A DNA stretch of 64,000 nt from Vibrio sp. Y2-5 (GTDB lineage Bacteria; Pseudomonadota; Gammaproteobacteria; Enterobacterales; Vibrionaceae): contig NZ_JACVEG010000001.1 in the NCBI RefSeq assembly GCF_014596725.1, positions 310,001 to 374,000 of the forward strand. Direction: 5' to 3'. A program made the position numbers and the translations under genes. Below, piece after piece: positions 47,615 through 57,184 of the stretch; positions within the stretch are counted from its first letter, which is position 1, and each line of letters starts with the position of its first letter. The notes beneath the pieces are model-generated. The model did not search any database, was not told the origin of the DNA, and saw nothing but the letters and a program-made list of their open reading frames with translations.

Positions 47615-48547
47615 TTGGATAAGATTTTTGTAGAAGAAGCCGTTTCGGAACTTCACACCCTTCAGGACATGATTCGTTGGACGGTTAGCCGTTTTAATGC
47701 AGCCAATTTATTTTATGGTCATGGAACGGATAATGCGTGGGATGAAGCGGTGCAACTTGTGCTGCCAACCCTATATCTGCCGATCGACGTGCCTCCTCAT
47801 GCTTTGAACTCTCGCTTAACATCTAGCGAGCGTTTACGTATTGTTGAACGTGTTATCACTCGTATTAAAGATCGCACTCCAACCGCTTATTTAACTAATA
47901 AAGCGTGGTTCTGTGGGTTAGAGTTTTTCGTTGATGAGCGTGTACTTGTACCTCGTTCGCCAATTGGTGAGCTTATTCAAGCGCAATTCTCACCTTGGCT
48001 GGTTGAAGAACCAACTCGCATTATGGATCTGTGTACTGGCAGCGGTTGTATTGCGATTGCTTGTGCGTATGCATTCCCAGAAGCGGAAGTGGACGCGATT
48101 GATATTTCAACTGATGCCTTAGCGGTAGCAGAACAAAACATTCAAGATCATGGTCTTGAACAGCAAGTGTACCCGATTCGTTCGGATCTGTTCCGTGATT
48201 TACCAGAGTCTCAATACGATATTATCGTTTCTAACCCACCGTATGTGGATCAGGAAGATATGGACAGCTTGCCTGAAGAGTTCAAACATGAACCTGCGCT
48301 AGGTCTTGCTGCGGGTAGCGATGGCTTGAAACTGGTTCGCCGTATTCTTGCCAACGCACCTCGTTACCTATCAGAAAACGGTATCTTGATTTGTGAAGTG
48401 GGCAACTCGATGATTCATATGATGGATCAGTACCCACACATTCCATTCACTTGGTTAGAGTTTGAAAATGGCGGTCATGGCGTGTTTATGCTGACACGTC
48501 AGCAACTGCTCGAATGTGCTGAAGATTTCGTACTTTATATCGATTAA
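47615..48547 (+). CDS. prmB: PrmB, ribosomal protein L3 glutamine methyltransferase
   Basis: PrmB transfers a methyl from S-adenosylmethionine to Gln150 of L3. The 310-residue protein has the SAM motif [20 protein letters not shown] and the catalytic NPPY motif in [11 protein letters not shown]. The start is a TTG with GGAGG at 47605-47609. A terminator and 190 bases separate it from aroC; in E. coli prmB and aroC are adjacent too. Confidence 0.94.
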   Translation: MDKIFVEEAVSELHTLQDMIRWTVSRFNAANLFYGHGTDNAWDEAVQLVLPTLYLPIDVPPHALNSRLTSSERLRIVERVITRIKDRTPTAYLTNKAWFCGLEFFVDERVLVPRSPIGELIQAQFSPWLVEEPTRIMDLCTGSGCIAIACAYAFPEAEVDAIDISTDALAVAEQNIQDHGLEQQVYPIRSDLFRDLPESQYDIIVSNPPYVDQEDMDSLPEEFKHEPALGLAAGSDGLKLVRRILANAPRYLSENGILICEVGNSMIHMMDQYPHIPFTWLEFENGGHGVFMLTRQQLLECAEDFVLYID

Positions 48548-48565
48548 TTTCGAACTCTCGTAAAG

Positions 48566-48589
48566 CGCCGACCTTAGTGTCGGCGTTTT
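48566..48589 (+). terminator. Intrinsic terminator after prmB
   Basis: A 7-bp GC-rich stem CGCCGAC/GTCGGCG with a CTTAGT loop is followed by four T residues. Confidence 0.8.
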
Positions 48590-48739
48590 CATTTTTGGGT
48601 CAGTTATTTTTGTCCAAATTGATGCGGTTAAGGGCTTTACATCAAAACGTAATAAAGCCACTATGAATCCACGAAGAATAGCTATCAGTATGTTGGAAGT
48701 AGTTCGTTCCTACTTTCAGCGCACTAATTTGAGGAAGTA

Positions 48740-49825
48740 ATGGCAGGAAACAGTATCGGACAACATTTCCGAGTAACCACATTCGGAGAAAGTCACGGTA
48801 TCGCACTTGGATGTATCGTAGACGGATGCCCTCCGGGACTAGAGATTAGCGAGGCAGATTTACAACTCGACCTAGACCGTCGTCGCCCGGGCACATCTCG
48901 TTATACCACTCAGCGCCGTGAACCGGATGAAGTGAAAATTCTTTCTGGGGTTTTTGAAGGAAAAACCACAGGTACGTCGATTGGATTACTGATTGAAAAT
49001 ACCGATCAGCGTTCAAAAGACTACTCTGAAATCAAAGATAAATTCCGCCCAGGCCACGCTGACTACACTTACCATCAGAAATACGGCATTCGTGATTACC
49101 GTGGTGGTGGTCGTTCGTCTGCTCGTGAAACGGCAATGCGCGTTGCTGCGGGTGGTATTGCGAAGAAATATCTTAAGCAAGAATTTGGTGTCGAAATACG
49201 TGCTTACTTATCACAAATGGGTGATGTCTCAATTGATAAAGTGGATTGGAATGAAATCGAAAACAACGCTTTCTTCTGCCCAGATGTCGATAAAGTGGAA
49301 GCATTTGACCAACTGATCCGTGACCTGAAAAAAGAAGGTGACTCTATCGGCGCCAAAATCCAGGTGGTTGCAACCAATCTTCCTGTCGGTTTAGGTGAAC
49401 CAGTATTTGATCGCTTAGATGCAGACATCGCACATGCGTTGATGAGCATTAACGCGGTGAAAGGTGTTGAAATCGGTGATGGTTTTGATGTGGTCAATCA
49501 ACGTGGCAGTCAGCACCGTGATCCACTCTCACCAGAAGGCTTTAAGAGCAACCACGCTGGCGGTATATTAGGTGGCATTTCTACGGGGCAGGACATTGTC
49601 GCGAACATTGCACTTAAACCAACATCGAGCATTACGGTTCCGGGTGACACAATCACTCGTGCTGGTGAGCCAACGCAACTGATTACGAAAGGTCGTCATG
49701 ACCCATGTGTTGGTATTCGCGCGGTGCCAATTGCTGAAGCTATGCTGGCGATTGTATTGATGGATCATCTGTTACGTCATCGTGGTCAAAACTACGGTGT
49801 TACAACAGAAACGCCTCATATCTAA
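48740..49825 (+). CDS. aroC: AroC, chorismate synthase
   Basis: It makes chorismate from 5-enolpyruvylshikimate 3-phosphate using reduced FMN, in the cytosol. The 361-residue protein has the signatures [19 protein letters not shown], the FMN-binding [14 protein letters not shown] and [15 protein letters not shown], and [14 protein letters not shown]. The ATG is preceded by TGAGGAAGTA. It stands alone between two terminators. Confidence 0.97.
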   Translation: MAGNSIGQHFRVTTFGESHGIALGCIVDGCPPGLEISEADLQLDLDRRRPGTSRYTTQRREPDEVKILSGVFEGKTTGTSIGLLIENTDQRSKDYSEIKDKFRPGHADYTYHQKYGIRDYRGGGRSSARETAMRVAAGGIAKKYLKQEFGVEIRAYLSQMGDVSIDKVDWNEIENNAFFCPDVDKVEAFDQLIRDLKKEGDSIGAKIQVVATNLPVGLGEPVFDRLDADIAHALMSINAVKGVEIGDGFDVVNQRGSQHRDPLSPEGFKSNHAGGILGGISTGQDIVANIALKPTSSITVPGDTITRAGEPTQLITKGRHDPCVGIRAVPIAEAMLAIVLMDHLLRHRGQNYGVTTETPHI

Positions 49826-49846
49826 TTTCAGCTCTAGTTGATTATT

Positions 49847-49876
49847 AACGCCCTCATTTGAGGGCGTTTTCTTTTG
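49847..49876 (+). terminator. Intrinsic terminator after aroC
   Basis: A 9-bp perfect stem AACGCCCTC/GAGGGCGTT with an ATTT loop is followed by a T-rich run. Confidence 0.92.
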
Positions 49877-49899
49877 CGCACTCAAATGAGGAAGTAACG

Positions 49900-49989
49900 A
49901 TGCTTTTAAAATGGGATCATAGTGGCAAGCTGCAGCTCGCAACGCTTTACCTCAGAGCAAAAAGCCGCGAAAATGCAGCTCGTTGTTAA
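49900..49989 (+). CDS. Candidate small protein (29 residues) upstream of epmC
   Basis: The ORF reads MLLKWDHSGKLQLATLYLRA and continues to a TAA stop, 29 residues in all. The start has a strong ribosome-binding site TGAGGAAG five bases before the ATG. It begins just after the aroC terminator and ends 33 bases before epmC. The 22 bases that hold the site match the aroC leader at 19 positions. I do not recognise the peptide; it could be a leader, a small protein or a chance ORF. Confidence 0.3.
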   Translation: MLLKWDHSGKLQLATLYLRAKSRENAARC

Positions 49990-50022
49990 CTTCATTCGTC
50001 GCATACCCAAGAACTTGCTGTT

Positions 50023-50553
50023 ATGTCTCACCAATACACTGATTTGATCGACATCTTTAACCAAACTTTCTTTAGCTCGTTTAACACTAAGCTGGAGTTA
50101 GGTGGAGATGAGCCTGTCTATTTGCCTGCAGATGATAAGGTGGACTATCACCGAATTATCTTTGCTCGCGGTTTCTATGCCTCTGCTTTGCATGAAATTG
50201 CGCACTGGTGTGTGGCTGGCCCTGAGCGTCGTTTATTGGAAGATTTTGGTTACTGGTATCATCCCGATGGTCGTTCTGAGCAAGTGCAGGCAGAGTTTGA
50301 GAAAGTCGAAATTCGTCCTCAAGCTTATGAGTGGATATTGTCGCTCAGTGCAGGGTTTCCTTTTACGGTAAGTTGTGACAACCTTAGCGGCGATTTTGAA
50401 CCAGACCGTCTGGCATTCATGGCGAAAGTCCATCAAGAAGTCTTGAGTATTTTGCAACATGGATTACCTGAACGAGTGAAAATGCTTTCTCAGGCATTAC
50501 AGTCGTTTTATCAGACACCGGAATTAACGGCTGATCAGTTTGTGATTTGTTGA
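50023..50553 (+). CDS. epmC: EpmC, elongation factor P hydroxylase
   Basis: EpmC hydroxylates the beta-lysylated Lys of elongation factor P, the last step of that modification. The 176-residue protein has the metal motif HEIAHW at residues 57-62, with a Glu/His-rich active centre. YWYHPDGRSEQVQAEFE follows, as in YfcM. In E. coli yfcM lies next to yfcL, as here. No strong Shine-Dalgarno was found before its ATG. Confidence 0.92.
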   Translation: MSHQYTDLIDIFNQTFFSSFNTKLELGGDEPVYLPADDKVDYHRIIFARGFYASALHEIAHWCVAGPERRLLEDFGYWYHPDGRSEQVQAEFEKVEIRPQAYEWILSLSAGFPFTVSCDNLSGDFEPDRLAFMAKVHQEVLSILQHGLPERVKMLSQALQSFYQTPELTADQFVIC

Positions 50554-50599
50554 CCAATGCTTAACTGAACAGTTGTGATAAAACTAGGTATTCGTAAAC

Positions 50600-50863
50600 A
50601 TGATTATTGAATTTGAAGAAAAACTTTTAGAGCTGATTGATACACGTATTGCCACTGCATCGGATGATGAACTGTTTGCTGGTGGTTATTTACGTGGACA
50701 CATCTCACTATCTGCCGCATCGTGTGAAGAAGAAGGCATTGAAGACGTTTCTGAGCTAAAAGCACGAATTGAAAAAAGTTTGGAGGAAGCTCGCACAGAG
50801 TTGACGCCAGCGGACCGCATTATTGTCTCGGACTTATGGAACGAGCTATCGAATCAAGCTTAG
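50600..50863 (+). CDS. yfcL: YfcL-family protein
   Basis: The 87-residue acidic protein has the YfcL pattern MIIEFEEKLLELIDTRIATASDDELFAGGYLRGHISL. No function is known. The gene is 46 bases after epmC and they probably share a transcript, as their E. coli counterparts may. A terminator follows. Confidence 0.82.
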   Translation: MIIEFEEKLLELIDTRIATASDDELFAGGYLRGHISLSAASCEEEGIEDVSELKARIEKSLEEARTELTPADRIIVSDLWNELSNQA

Positions 50864-50892
50864 TCTCCGCTTAGAGTACGAAATATAAGATG

Positions 50893-50915
50893 GCAGCGAT
50901 TACGCTGCTATTTTT
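50893..50915 (+). terminator. Intrinsic terminator after yfcL
   Basis: A 6-bp stem GCAGCG/CGCTGC with an ATTA loop is extended by AT pairs on both sides and ends in TATTTTT. Confidence 0.8.
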
Positions 50916-51078
50916 ATATGTGGATTATTCATCGATAAATATGGATATGCTGGCCGCTGTTTGTACCAATAATGCATCATTCAAAATTTTTGAATGACCT
51001 CATACAATAATTCGGCTTGTTGGCGAAGTGTTCAAAGTTTAATCTAATCACATCGAAACAGCACACAGGATTATCGTC

Positions 51079-51606
51079 ATGAAAGTTATCGCATTTGGTG
51101 CAAGCACCAGTTCAACTTCTATTAACAAAGCATTGGCAACTTATACAGCAAATTTGATTGATGGTGCTGAAGTTCAAGTGCTCGATATTAATAATTACCA
51201 CGTACCTATGTTCAGCGAAGATCTGGAAAAAGAGATTGGTCAGGCAGAGGGCGCATTAGGTTTCCTGCGTGATTTATCACAAGCTGATGCTTTTGTTATC
51301 TCATTTGCAGAGCACAACGGCCATTATCCGGCAGCGTACAAAAACCTGTTTGACTGGGCGACACGTATCGACCGTGAAGTATTCAAAAATAAGCCTGCGG
51401 TTTACCTAGCAACATCTCCTGGTCCTGGCGGTGCAACATCTGTATTAGCAGCAGCTTCTGGCTCTGCTGGTTACTTCGGCGGCAATGTAAAAGCGACAGT
51501 TTCTGTACCAAGCTTCTATGACAACTTCGATATGGAAAGTGGCGTCGTGACGAATGAAAGCATCGCGGCTCAACTTAAAGAAGCGGTAGCAACACTGGTT
51601 GCTTAA
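51079..51606 (+). CDS. NADPH-dependent FMN reductase-family oxidoreductase
   Basis: The 175-residue flavodoxin-fold protein has IAFGASTSSTSINKALA at the start (FMN phosphate loop), ISFAEHNGHYPAAYKNLFDW (flavin loop, where many relatives have EYN) and ATSPGPGGATSVL. The family reduces quinones, chromate or azo dyes with NAD(P)H, and the substrate here is not known. It is a single gene between yfcL and the T6SS operon, with its own strong terminator. Confidence 0.85.
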   Translation: MKVIAFGASTSSTSINKALATYTANLIDGAEVQVLDINNYHVPMFSEDLEKEIGQAEGALGFLRDLSQADAFVISFAEHNGHYPAAYKNLFDWATRIDREVFKNKPAVYLATSPGPGGATSVLAAASGSAGYFGGNVKATVSVPSFYDNFDMESGVVTNESIAAQLKEAVATLVA

Positions 51607-51622
51607 GCGCTTCGATTATAAA

Positions 51623-51657
51623 AACAACAAAGCCTCGCACTGCGAGGCTTTGTTGTT
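51623..51657 (+). terminator. Intrinsic terminator after the FMN reductase gene
   Basis: A 16-bp perfect stem (AACAACAAAGCCTCGC with its reverse complement) has an ACT loop; the right arm ends in a T-rich run. It insulates the T6SS operon. Confidence 0.92.
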
Positions 51658-51965
51658 TCTGAGGACAAGATTACCAACCCATCTTACTATCATTTGGCTG
51701 AAAAATTATTCAGTAGATCATGACGATTTATCTAGGTAGTAACAATTTAATCACTAATAATTATGGCAATAACGATATGTCAATATTTATATTGATATTA
51801 TCTTTCATTATTCGGTTAAAAACTCATCAATTAGTAATTATTTCACCATTTTAATGTAAAAAAATGTGACTCTTATTCACGCGGGTGAATATAATTTTGA
51901 TTTTATAGTGTTTTGATGCATATATGCGTGTTCATTTAGTGACTTAGATAGTGAGATATATAGAT
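51658..51965. promoter_or_regulatory. AT-rich leader of the T6SS operon
   Basis: About 300 bases, markedly AT-rich compared with its neighbours, hold no ORF I would trust. An inverted repeat TCAATAT-TT-ATATTGA occurs at 51780-51795 and a 10-bp palindrome GCATATATGC at 51918-51927, 38 bases before the tssB start. No sigma-54 box with GG-N10-GC was found. AT-rich leaders of this kind are common silencing targets of H-NS, but that is inference. Confidence 0.55.
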
Positions 51966-52463
51966 ATGTCTAAAGAAGGAAGTGTCGCGCCTAAAGAGCG
52001 AATCAATATTAAGTATGTACCTGCGACAGGTGATGCTCAGGCTGAAGTTGAATTGCCACTCAAAACATTAGTCGTTGGTGACTTTAAAGGTCATCCCGAA
52101 GAAACTCTTCTCGAGGAGCGTAGCACCGTTTCAGTCGATAAAAATAACTTCGAGTCGGTGATGCGTGAAAGTGAACTTAGTTTATCGACGTCTGTACGAA
52201 GCAAGTTAAGTGATGATGAAAATGTAGATCTACCTGTTGAACTACGTTTTAGCTCACTCGCTGATTTCTCACCAGATTCAATTGCGAATCAAGTACCTGA
52301 GTTAAACAAGTTGATTGAGCTTCGTGAAGCTCTTGTTGCATTGAAAGGTCCTCTCGGCAACATTCCAGCTTTTCGCGATCGTTTGCAAGAATTACTGCAC
52401 TCTCAGGAATCTCGCGACAAACTGCTTGAAGAGCTCAGTTTAGTTAGTGAAGAAGCTAAATAA
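51966..52463 (+). CDS. tssB: TssB (VipA), T6SS contractile sheath small subunit
   Basis: TssB and TssC form the sheath that contracts to fire the T6SS tube. The 165-residue protein has ERINIKYVPATGDAQAEVELPLKTLVVGDF, the family start, and LRFSSLADFSPDSIANQVPEL. The ATG at 51966 (MSKEGSVAPKE) is preferred; a GTG at 51951 would add five residues. It is first in the visible operon; tssC follows after 48 bases. Confidence 0.96.
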   Translation: MSKEGSVAPKERINIKYVPATGDAQAEVELPLKTLVVGDFKGHPEETLLEERSTVSVDKNNFESVMRESELSLSTSVRSKLSDDENVDLPVELRFSSLADFSPDSIANQVPELNKLIELREALVALKGPLGNIPAFRDRLQELLHSQESRDKLLEELSLVSEEAK

Positions 52464-52511
52464 AATAATAGACTGAGAACATTCGTCATTTAATGGATTA
52501 GGAAATACCTG

Positions 52512-53984
52512 ATGTCTACAGAAACGGTACTAGAAAGACCCCAGCTAGCTGAAGGCGGCTTACTCGATGAAATCATGGCACAAACCAAAATTGCTCCAAG
52601 TGAAGAAGGCTATGATATTGCTAAAAAAGGTGTTGCCGCGTTTATTGAGAATCTCATCGGCTCTCAGCAAGTGGGAGAAGCGGTGAATAAATCTCTCGTT
52701 GACCAAATGTTGGTTGAGTTAGATAAAAAAATTAGTGCCCAAATGGATGAAATACTTCACAACGAAAAGTTTCAACAAATGGAATCCTCATGGCGTGGGC
52801 TAAAACTGTTGGTAGATCGCACCGATTTTGGTGAAAACAATAAAATTGATCTTCTTCATGTTACCAAAGAAGAGTTACTTGACGACTTCGAATTTGCGCC
52901 AGAAACGACACAATCTGGTCTGTACAAGCACGTATACTCATCAGGTTATGGCCAGTTTGGTGGTGAACCTACAGGTGCGATTATCGGTAATTTTAGTTTT
53001 ACACCTTCGACGCCTGACATGAAGCTGCTTCAGTATATGGGAGCATTAGGGGCGATGGCTCATGCGCCATTTATTTCAAGCGTTGGCCCTGAGTTCTTCG
53101 GTATTGATTCTTTTGAAGAACTGCCAAATATTAAAGATGTAAAATCGATTTTTGAAAGTCCGAAGTACACCAAATGGCGTTCACTTCGTGAGTCTGAAGA
53201 TGCTCGTTACCTAGGGTTAACAGCCCCCCGTTTCCTATTGCGTGTTCCTTATGACCCAACCGAAAACCCAATTAAGTCATTTAACTACGAAGAGAGTGTC
53301 GCCCAATCCCACGAACATTATCTTTGGGGTAATACTGCTTTCGCGTTTGCGACACGTTTAACAGACAGTTTTGCTAAATACCGCTGGTGTCCTAACATCA
53401 TTGGTCCGCAAAGTGGTGGTGCCGTTGAAGACCTACCAGTCCACGTGTTTGAGGCTATGGGAGCGCTTCAAGCGAAGATCCCAACGGAAGTCCTCATCAC
53501 TGACCGTAAAGAGTTTGAATTAGCAGAAGAAGGTTTCATCGCCTTAACAATGCGTAAAGGCAGTGACAATGCTGCGTTCTTTTCAGCAAATTCAATCCAA
53601 AAACCCAAGATTTTCCCAAATACCAAAGAAGGTAAAGAAGCGGAAACCAATTACAAGTTGGGTACTCAATTACCTTACATGATGATCATTAACCGCCTAG
53701 CTCATTATATTAAAGTGCTGCAGCGCGAACAGATTGGTTCATGGAAAGAGCGTCAAGATTTAGAGCGTGAATTGAATACTTGGATAAAACAATTTGTGGC
53801 GGATCAAGAAAACCCACCGGCAGACGTTCGTAGTCGCCGTCCATTGCGTGCAGCGAAGATCGAAGTGGCAGACGTAGACGGTAATCCAGGTTGGTACCAG
53901 GTATCTCTTTCTGTTCGTCCTCATTTCAAGTACATGGGGGCAAACTTTGAATTGTCATTGGTCGGCCGGTTAGATCAGGCATAA
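52512..53984 (+). CDS. tssC: TssC (VipB), T6SS contractile sheath large subunit
   Basis: This is the large sheath subunit, recycled by ClpV. The 490-residue protein has conserved blocks: MESSWRGLKLLVDRTDF, GEPTGAIIGNFSF and GAMAHAPFISSV, then RFLLRVPYDPTENP and FKYMGANFELSLVGRLD at the end. Length is usual. It is 5 bases before tssE. Confidence 0.97.
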   Translation: MSTETVLERPQLAEGGLLDEIMAQTKIAPSEEGYDIAKKGVAAFIENLIGSQQVGEAVNKSLVDQMLVELDKKISAQMDEILHNEKFQQMESSWRGLKLLVDRTDFGENNKIDLLHVTKEELLDDFEFAPETTQSGLYKHVYSSGYGQFGGEPTGAIIGNFSFTPSTPDMKLLQYMGALGAMAHAPFISSVGPEFFGIDSFEELPNIKDVKSIFESPKYTKWRSLRESEDARYLGLTAPRFLLRVPYDPTENPIKSFNYEESVAQSHEHYLWGNTAFAFATRLTDSFAKYRWCPNIIGPQSGGAVEDLPVHVFEAMGALQAKIPTEVLITDRKEFELAEEGFIALTMRKGSDNAAFFSANSIQKPKIFPNTKEGKEAETNYKLGTQLPYMMIINRLAHYIKVLQREQIGSWKERQDLERELNTWIKQFVADQENPPADVRSRRPLRAAKIEVADVDGNPGWYQVSLSVRPHFKYMGANFELSLVGRLDQA

Positions 53985-53989
53985 CCATT

Positions 53990-54427
53990 ATGACGTACTT
54001 TGCTCCAGAAGAAAGTACGTTCGGTGTTGGCTTCTTTGAACGCTTAGAAGCCAATACTAAGAACGTTTCTTTAACGCAAGGTCCAGAGCCAAATGATGTT
54101 CTCAACTCAATTAAAAGTAACGTCTCCAAGATTTTAAATACACGTGTCGGTGGTGCCCAAAGTTCACCAAGCCTAGGGTTGATTGATTTCAACGATGCTA
54201 CGCTAGATACCTTAGATCTATCGCTGAAGGTTAAATTAGCGATTCAAGACTGTTTACATAATTTTGAGCCGAGACTAAAGAACATTGAAGTGTTCGCCGA
54301 GACAAACAGTTTCAATCCGCTGTCGTTACAGTTCAGAATTACTGCAGAAATTAACAGTGATGCTATTCATGACCGCGTTCAAATCAGTTTGCTTCTGGAT
54401 CAAAATAGAAAATATCTAGTGATTTAG
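53990..54427 (+). CDS. tssE: TssE, T6SS baseplate protein (gp25-like)
   Basis: TssE is the T4 gp25-like wedge component that starts sheath polymerisation. The 145-residue protein has FFERLEANTK near the start, then DVLNSIKSNVSKILNTRVGGAQSSPSLGLIDF, which holds the gp25 pattern, and IQDCLHNFEPRLKNIEV. It lies between tssC and tssF with 5-base gaps on both sides. Confidence 0.94.
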   Translation: MTYFAPEESTFGVGFFERLEANTKNVSLTQGPEPNDVLNSIKSNVSKILNTRVGGAQSSPSLGLIDFNDATLDTLDLSLKVKLAIQDCLHNFEPRLKNIEVFAETNSFNPLSLQFRITAEINSDAIHDRVQISLLLDQNRKYLVI

Positions 54428-54432
54428 GGATT

Positions 54433-56202
54433 ATGACCCAAGACAAATACTTCAGAGAGGAGCTAGCTTTTCTCAAAGAGCAAGGGCGTGAATTTACTGA
54501 AATTCACCCTCAGCTCTCTCGATTCTTGCACGGAAGAACGATGGACCCCGATGTAGAAAGGCTGCTGGAGGGTTTTGCGTTTCTTACTGCGCGCTTGCGA
54601 GAAAAAGTTGAGGATGAATTCCCAGAGCTGACCCATTCAATGATCAATATGCTCTGGCCCAACTACTTAAGGCCAATCCCAAGCATGACGATCTTAGCGT
54701 TCACACCAGATAAAAGTGTCAGTGAAAAGCAGGTGATTGGCAAAGGAACTCAAGTAGATAGCAAACAAGTATTTGGCACAAAATGTCACTTCAGCACTTG
54801 CCGTGTTGTCGAGCTCTATCCATTAACCTGTAAGGATGTAAAAGCGCAACATACACGCGAAGCGACAACGATTGAACTATCACTTGAGATGTTAGGTGAT
54901 ACCACGGTAGGCAGTGCGCTACTGGATAACCTGCGCTTTTATCTGGGAGGTGATAAATACAGCTCACAGATGATCTATTTGTGGCTCAATCATTATTTAG
55001 ACAAGGTCACCATCGACGTTAATGGTACTCAATTTTCACTTGGTGAAGGTTGCTTTAAAACGGTTGGTTTCGACAGTGATGACGCTCTGCTTCCTTATCC
55101 AACCAATGTTTATGAAGGGTATCGAGTTCTGCAAGAATACCTGTCATTTCCTGAAGCATTCCATTTCTTTGACTTGGTCGGATTTGATAGAGCAATACCG
55201 AAAAATGTCACCGGGGCATTCACAATTCAGTTGTATTTTTCAAAGACTCTACCAGCTGACGTTAGGGTCCGAAAAGATAACTTTCAGCTGTATTGCACTC
55301 CGATTATCAATTTATTCGAACACGATGCAGATCCTATAGCGTTATCCGGCCGTCAATCTGAATATCGTATTACGCCATCTAGCCGTTATCCATCTCATTA
55401 TGAAGTTTTCAATGTTGAGTCAGTAACGGGTTGGCAAAATTCAGCGAATGAAGGTAGACGGGTTCGTGGTGCAAAACGCGTTTATTCCTCGTTTGAAAGT
55501 TTCCAGCACGAAGTTGAACGGGTACGCAATCGCAATGCTCTTTATTACCGCACTCGCGTTAAAGAGAGTATTCGTGGTGATGGATTTGATTCCTTTATCT
55601 CGTTTGTCCGCAGTGATGAAACGGTCTCATTCGATGTTGATGAAGCGGTTTCGATTAAGCTCAACTGTACCAATAGACTATTACCGCTAGAGCTTGGGAT
55701 TGGAGATATTTGTCAGTCGACAGACACGTCTCCACCATTTGCAACCTTTGCTAACGTATCAGTGCCTTCACAATCACTTCGCCCTGTTTTGGACGGAAGT
55801 TTACTGTGGACGTTGATCTCTAACTTATCACTCAATTATTTATCACTGTTATCCAAAGATGCGCTTAGTAGTGTGCTACGAGCTTATGATTTTCGTGCAT
55901 TGGTTGATCGTCAAGCTGAGCGAGTCTCGCGGCAACGTCTCGCTGCAATTCAGGAAATAGAATCAAAACCTGTTGATAAGGTATTGCGCGGGTTGCCTGT
56001 GAGAGGGTTACAGTCAACCTTGTATATTGACCAGTCTGGCTTTGGATCCGAGGGGGACTTGTTCCTATTTGGCACAGTGCTCAGTCATTTCTTTGCTTTA
56101 TACGCAAGCATTAATTCATTTCATGAACTTAATGTAGTCAATATTACTAATCAGGAAAGATATACATGGGGTACACAGACGGGGATGCAGCCACTCATTT
56201 AA
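54433..56202 (+). CDS. tssF: TssF, T6SS baseplate protein
   Basis: TssF forms baseplate wedges with TssG and TssK. The 589-residue protein starts with YFREELAFLKEQGREFTEIHPQLSRFL and RLLEGFAFLTARLREKVEDEFPELTHSM in blocks typical of TssF. The last 37 bases overlap tssG, which suggests coupled translation of these two partner proteins. Confidence 0.96.
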   Translation: MTQDKYFREELAFLKEQGREFTEIHPQLSRFLHGRTMDPDVERLLEGFAFLTARLREKVEDEFPELTHSMINMLWPNYLRPIPSMTILAFTPDKSVSEKQVIGKGTQVDSKQVFGTKCHFSTCRVVELYPLTCKDVKAQHTREATTIELSLEMLGDTTVGSALLDNLRFYLGGDKYSSQMIYLWLNHYLDKVTIDVNGTQFSLGEGCFKTVGFDSDDALLPYPTNVYEGYRVLQEYLSFPEAFHFFDLVGFDRAIPKNVTGAFTIQLYFSKTLPADVRVRKDNFQLYCTPIINLFEHDADPIALSGRQSEYRITPSSRYPSHYEVFNVESVTGWQNSANEGRRVRGAKRVYSSFESFQHEVERVRNRNALYYRTRVKESIRGDGFDSFISFVRSDETVSFDVDEAVSIKLNCTNRLLPLELGIGDICQSTDTSPPFATFANVSVPSQSLRPVLDGSLLWTLISNLSLNYLSLLSKDALSSVLRAYDFRALVDRQAERVSRQRLAAIQEIESKPVDKVLRGLPVRGLQSTLYIDQSGFGSEGDLFLFGTVLSHFFALYASINSFHELNVVNITNQERYTWGTQTGMQPLI

Positions 56203-57182
56203 CGGGTGACTTGAGGCAAACCGTTGAATCTGTGTTGCCACAAGACGTTCATGGCTACAACTTTTATCAACTTGTTGAGTTGCTACAAAAGTTATTCGAA
56301 CTAAACCCAGAAAACGATGATTGGGAGCGTCAGTGCAAACTAGTATTCAGTGGTAACCCTAGCCTAGGTTTCTCGCCTAGCGATGTTAGTCAGCTAGAGA
56401 AGCGAGATGACGAACGTTTGGTAATGATGACTAATTTCTTTGGCTTGTCTGGTGCCCAATCGCCATTGCCTGGATTCGTGGTCGAGCAGTTGTTGAATGA
56501 ATACCCTGGTGGGATGAAACAGCCATTCTTCGATTTTTTTAACAATCGATTAATCAACCTTGTGTATCGAATTTGGCGTAAGTATCGCTACTTCATACGC
56601 TTTCAACCTGATGCACAAGACGATTTTTCTGCTCAGTTGTTGTCTTTAGTTGGACTAGGCTCTCCGGATCTACGTGGTGAGACTCCGATCAACTGGTGCA
56701 AGATGTTGGCTTACTCTGGCACTTTGGCTGGACGTAGCCGTTCACCGCAAGTGGTGTCAGGGATTATTGCTCACTGTTTTGATTTGGAAGAGGTTGAAAT
56801 TAGTCAATGGACTCGACGTAAAGTGAGTATTGATGTTGCTCAGCAAACTACGTTAGGGGGGCCAAATTCGCAATTGGGCGTGACCTCTCTAATAGGAGAA
56901 TCCATCGTTGACTGCAATGGTAAGTTTACGATTTGTATTCGCCAATTGTCGCGCAGTAAATTTTCTGACTTTTTACCTTCAGGGCAAGAGTTTGAACCAC
57001 TATGCAAACTGGTTGAATTCATATTACGCGAGCAAATGGCTTACGACTTGGAATTGACGATGGATGAAGATGAGGCTCCCGATTTCGTTTTGGGCGAACA
57101 GTCAGGTATCGCACTCGGTTGGACATCCTTTCTTGGCACCAGTTCAAGAGCGAAAAGTGTATTAATACAAGTGAGGCAATAA
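56166..57182 (+). CDS. tssG: TssG, T6SS baseplate protein
   Basis: TssG is the TssF partner in the wedge. The 338-residue protein has the family blocks YNFYQLVELLQKLF, FFGLSGAQSPLPGFVVEQLLNE, FFDFFNNRLINLVYRIWRKYRY and WTSFLGT at the end. It starts inside the end of tssF. The FHA gene follows after 2 bases. Confidence 0.95.
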   Translation: MGYTDGDAATHLTGDLRQTVESVLPQDVHGYNFYQLVELLQKLFELNPENDDWERQCKLVFSGNPSLGFSPSDVSQLEKRDDERLVMMTNFFGLSGAQSPLPGFVVEQLLNEYPGGMKQPFFDFFNNRLINLVYRIWRKYRYFIRFQPDAQDDFSAQLLSLVGLGSPDLRGETPINWCKMLAYSGTLAGRSRSPQVVSGIIAHCFDLEEVEISQWTRRKVSIDVAQQTTLGGPNSQLGVTSLIGESIVDCNGKFTICIRQLSRSKFSDFLPSGQEFEPLCKLVEFILREQMAYDLELTMDEDEAPDFVLGEQSGIALGWTSFLGTSSRAKSVLIQVRQ

Positions 57183-57184
57183 CA

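Noticed and set aside
51780..51795. LuxR/HapR-type quorum-sensing box in the T6SS leader
   Set aside because: The half-sites are TCAATA and TATTGA, in the reverse orientation to the TTGATA...TATCAA consensus, so I did not call it a quorum operator.
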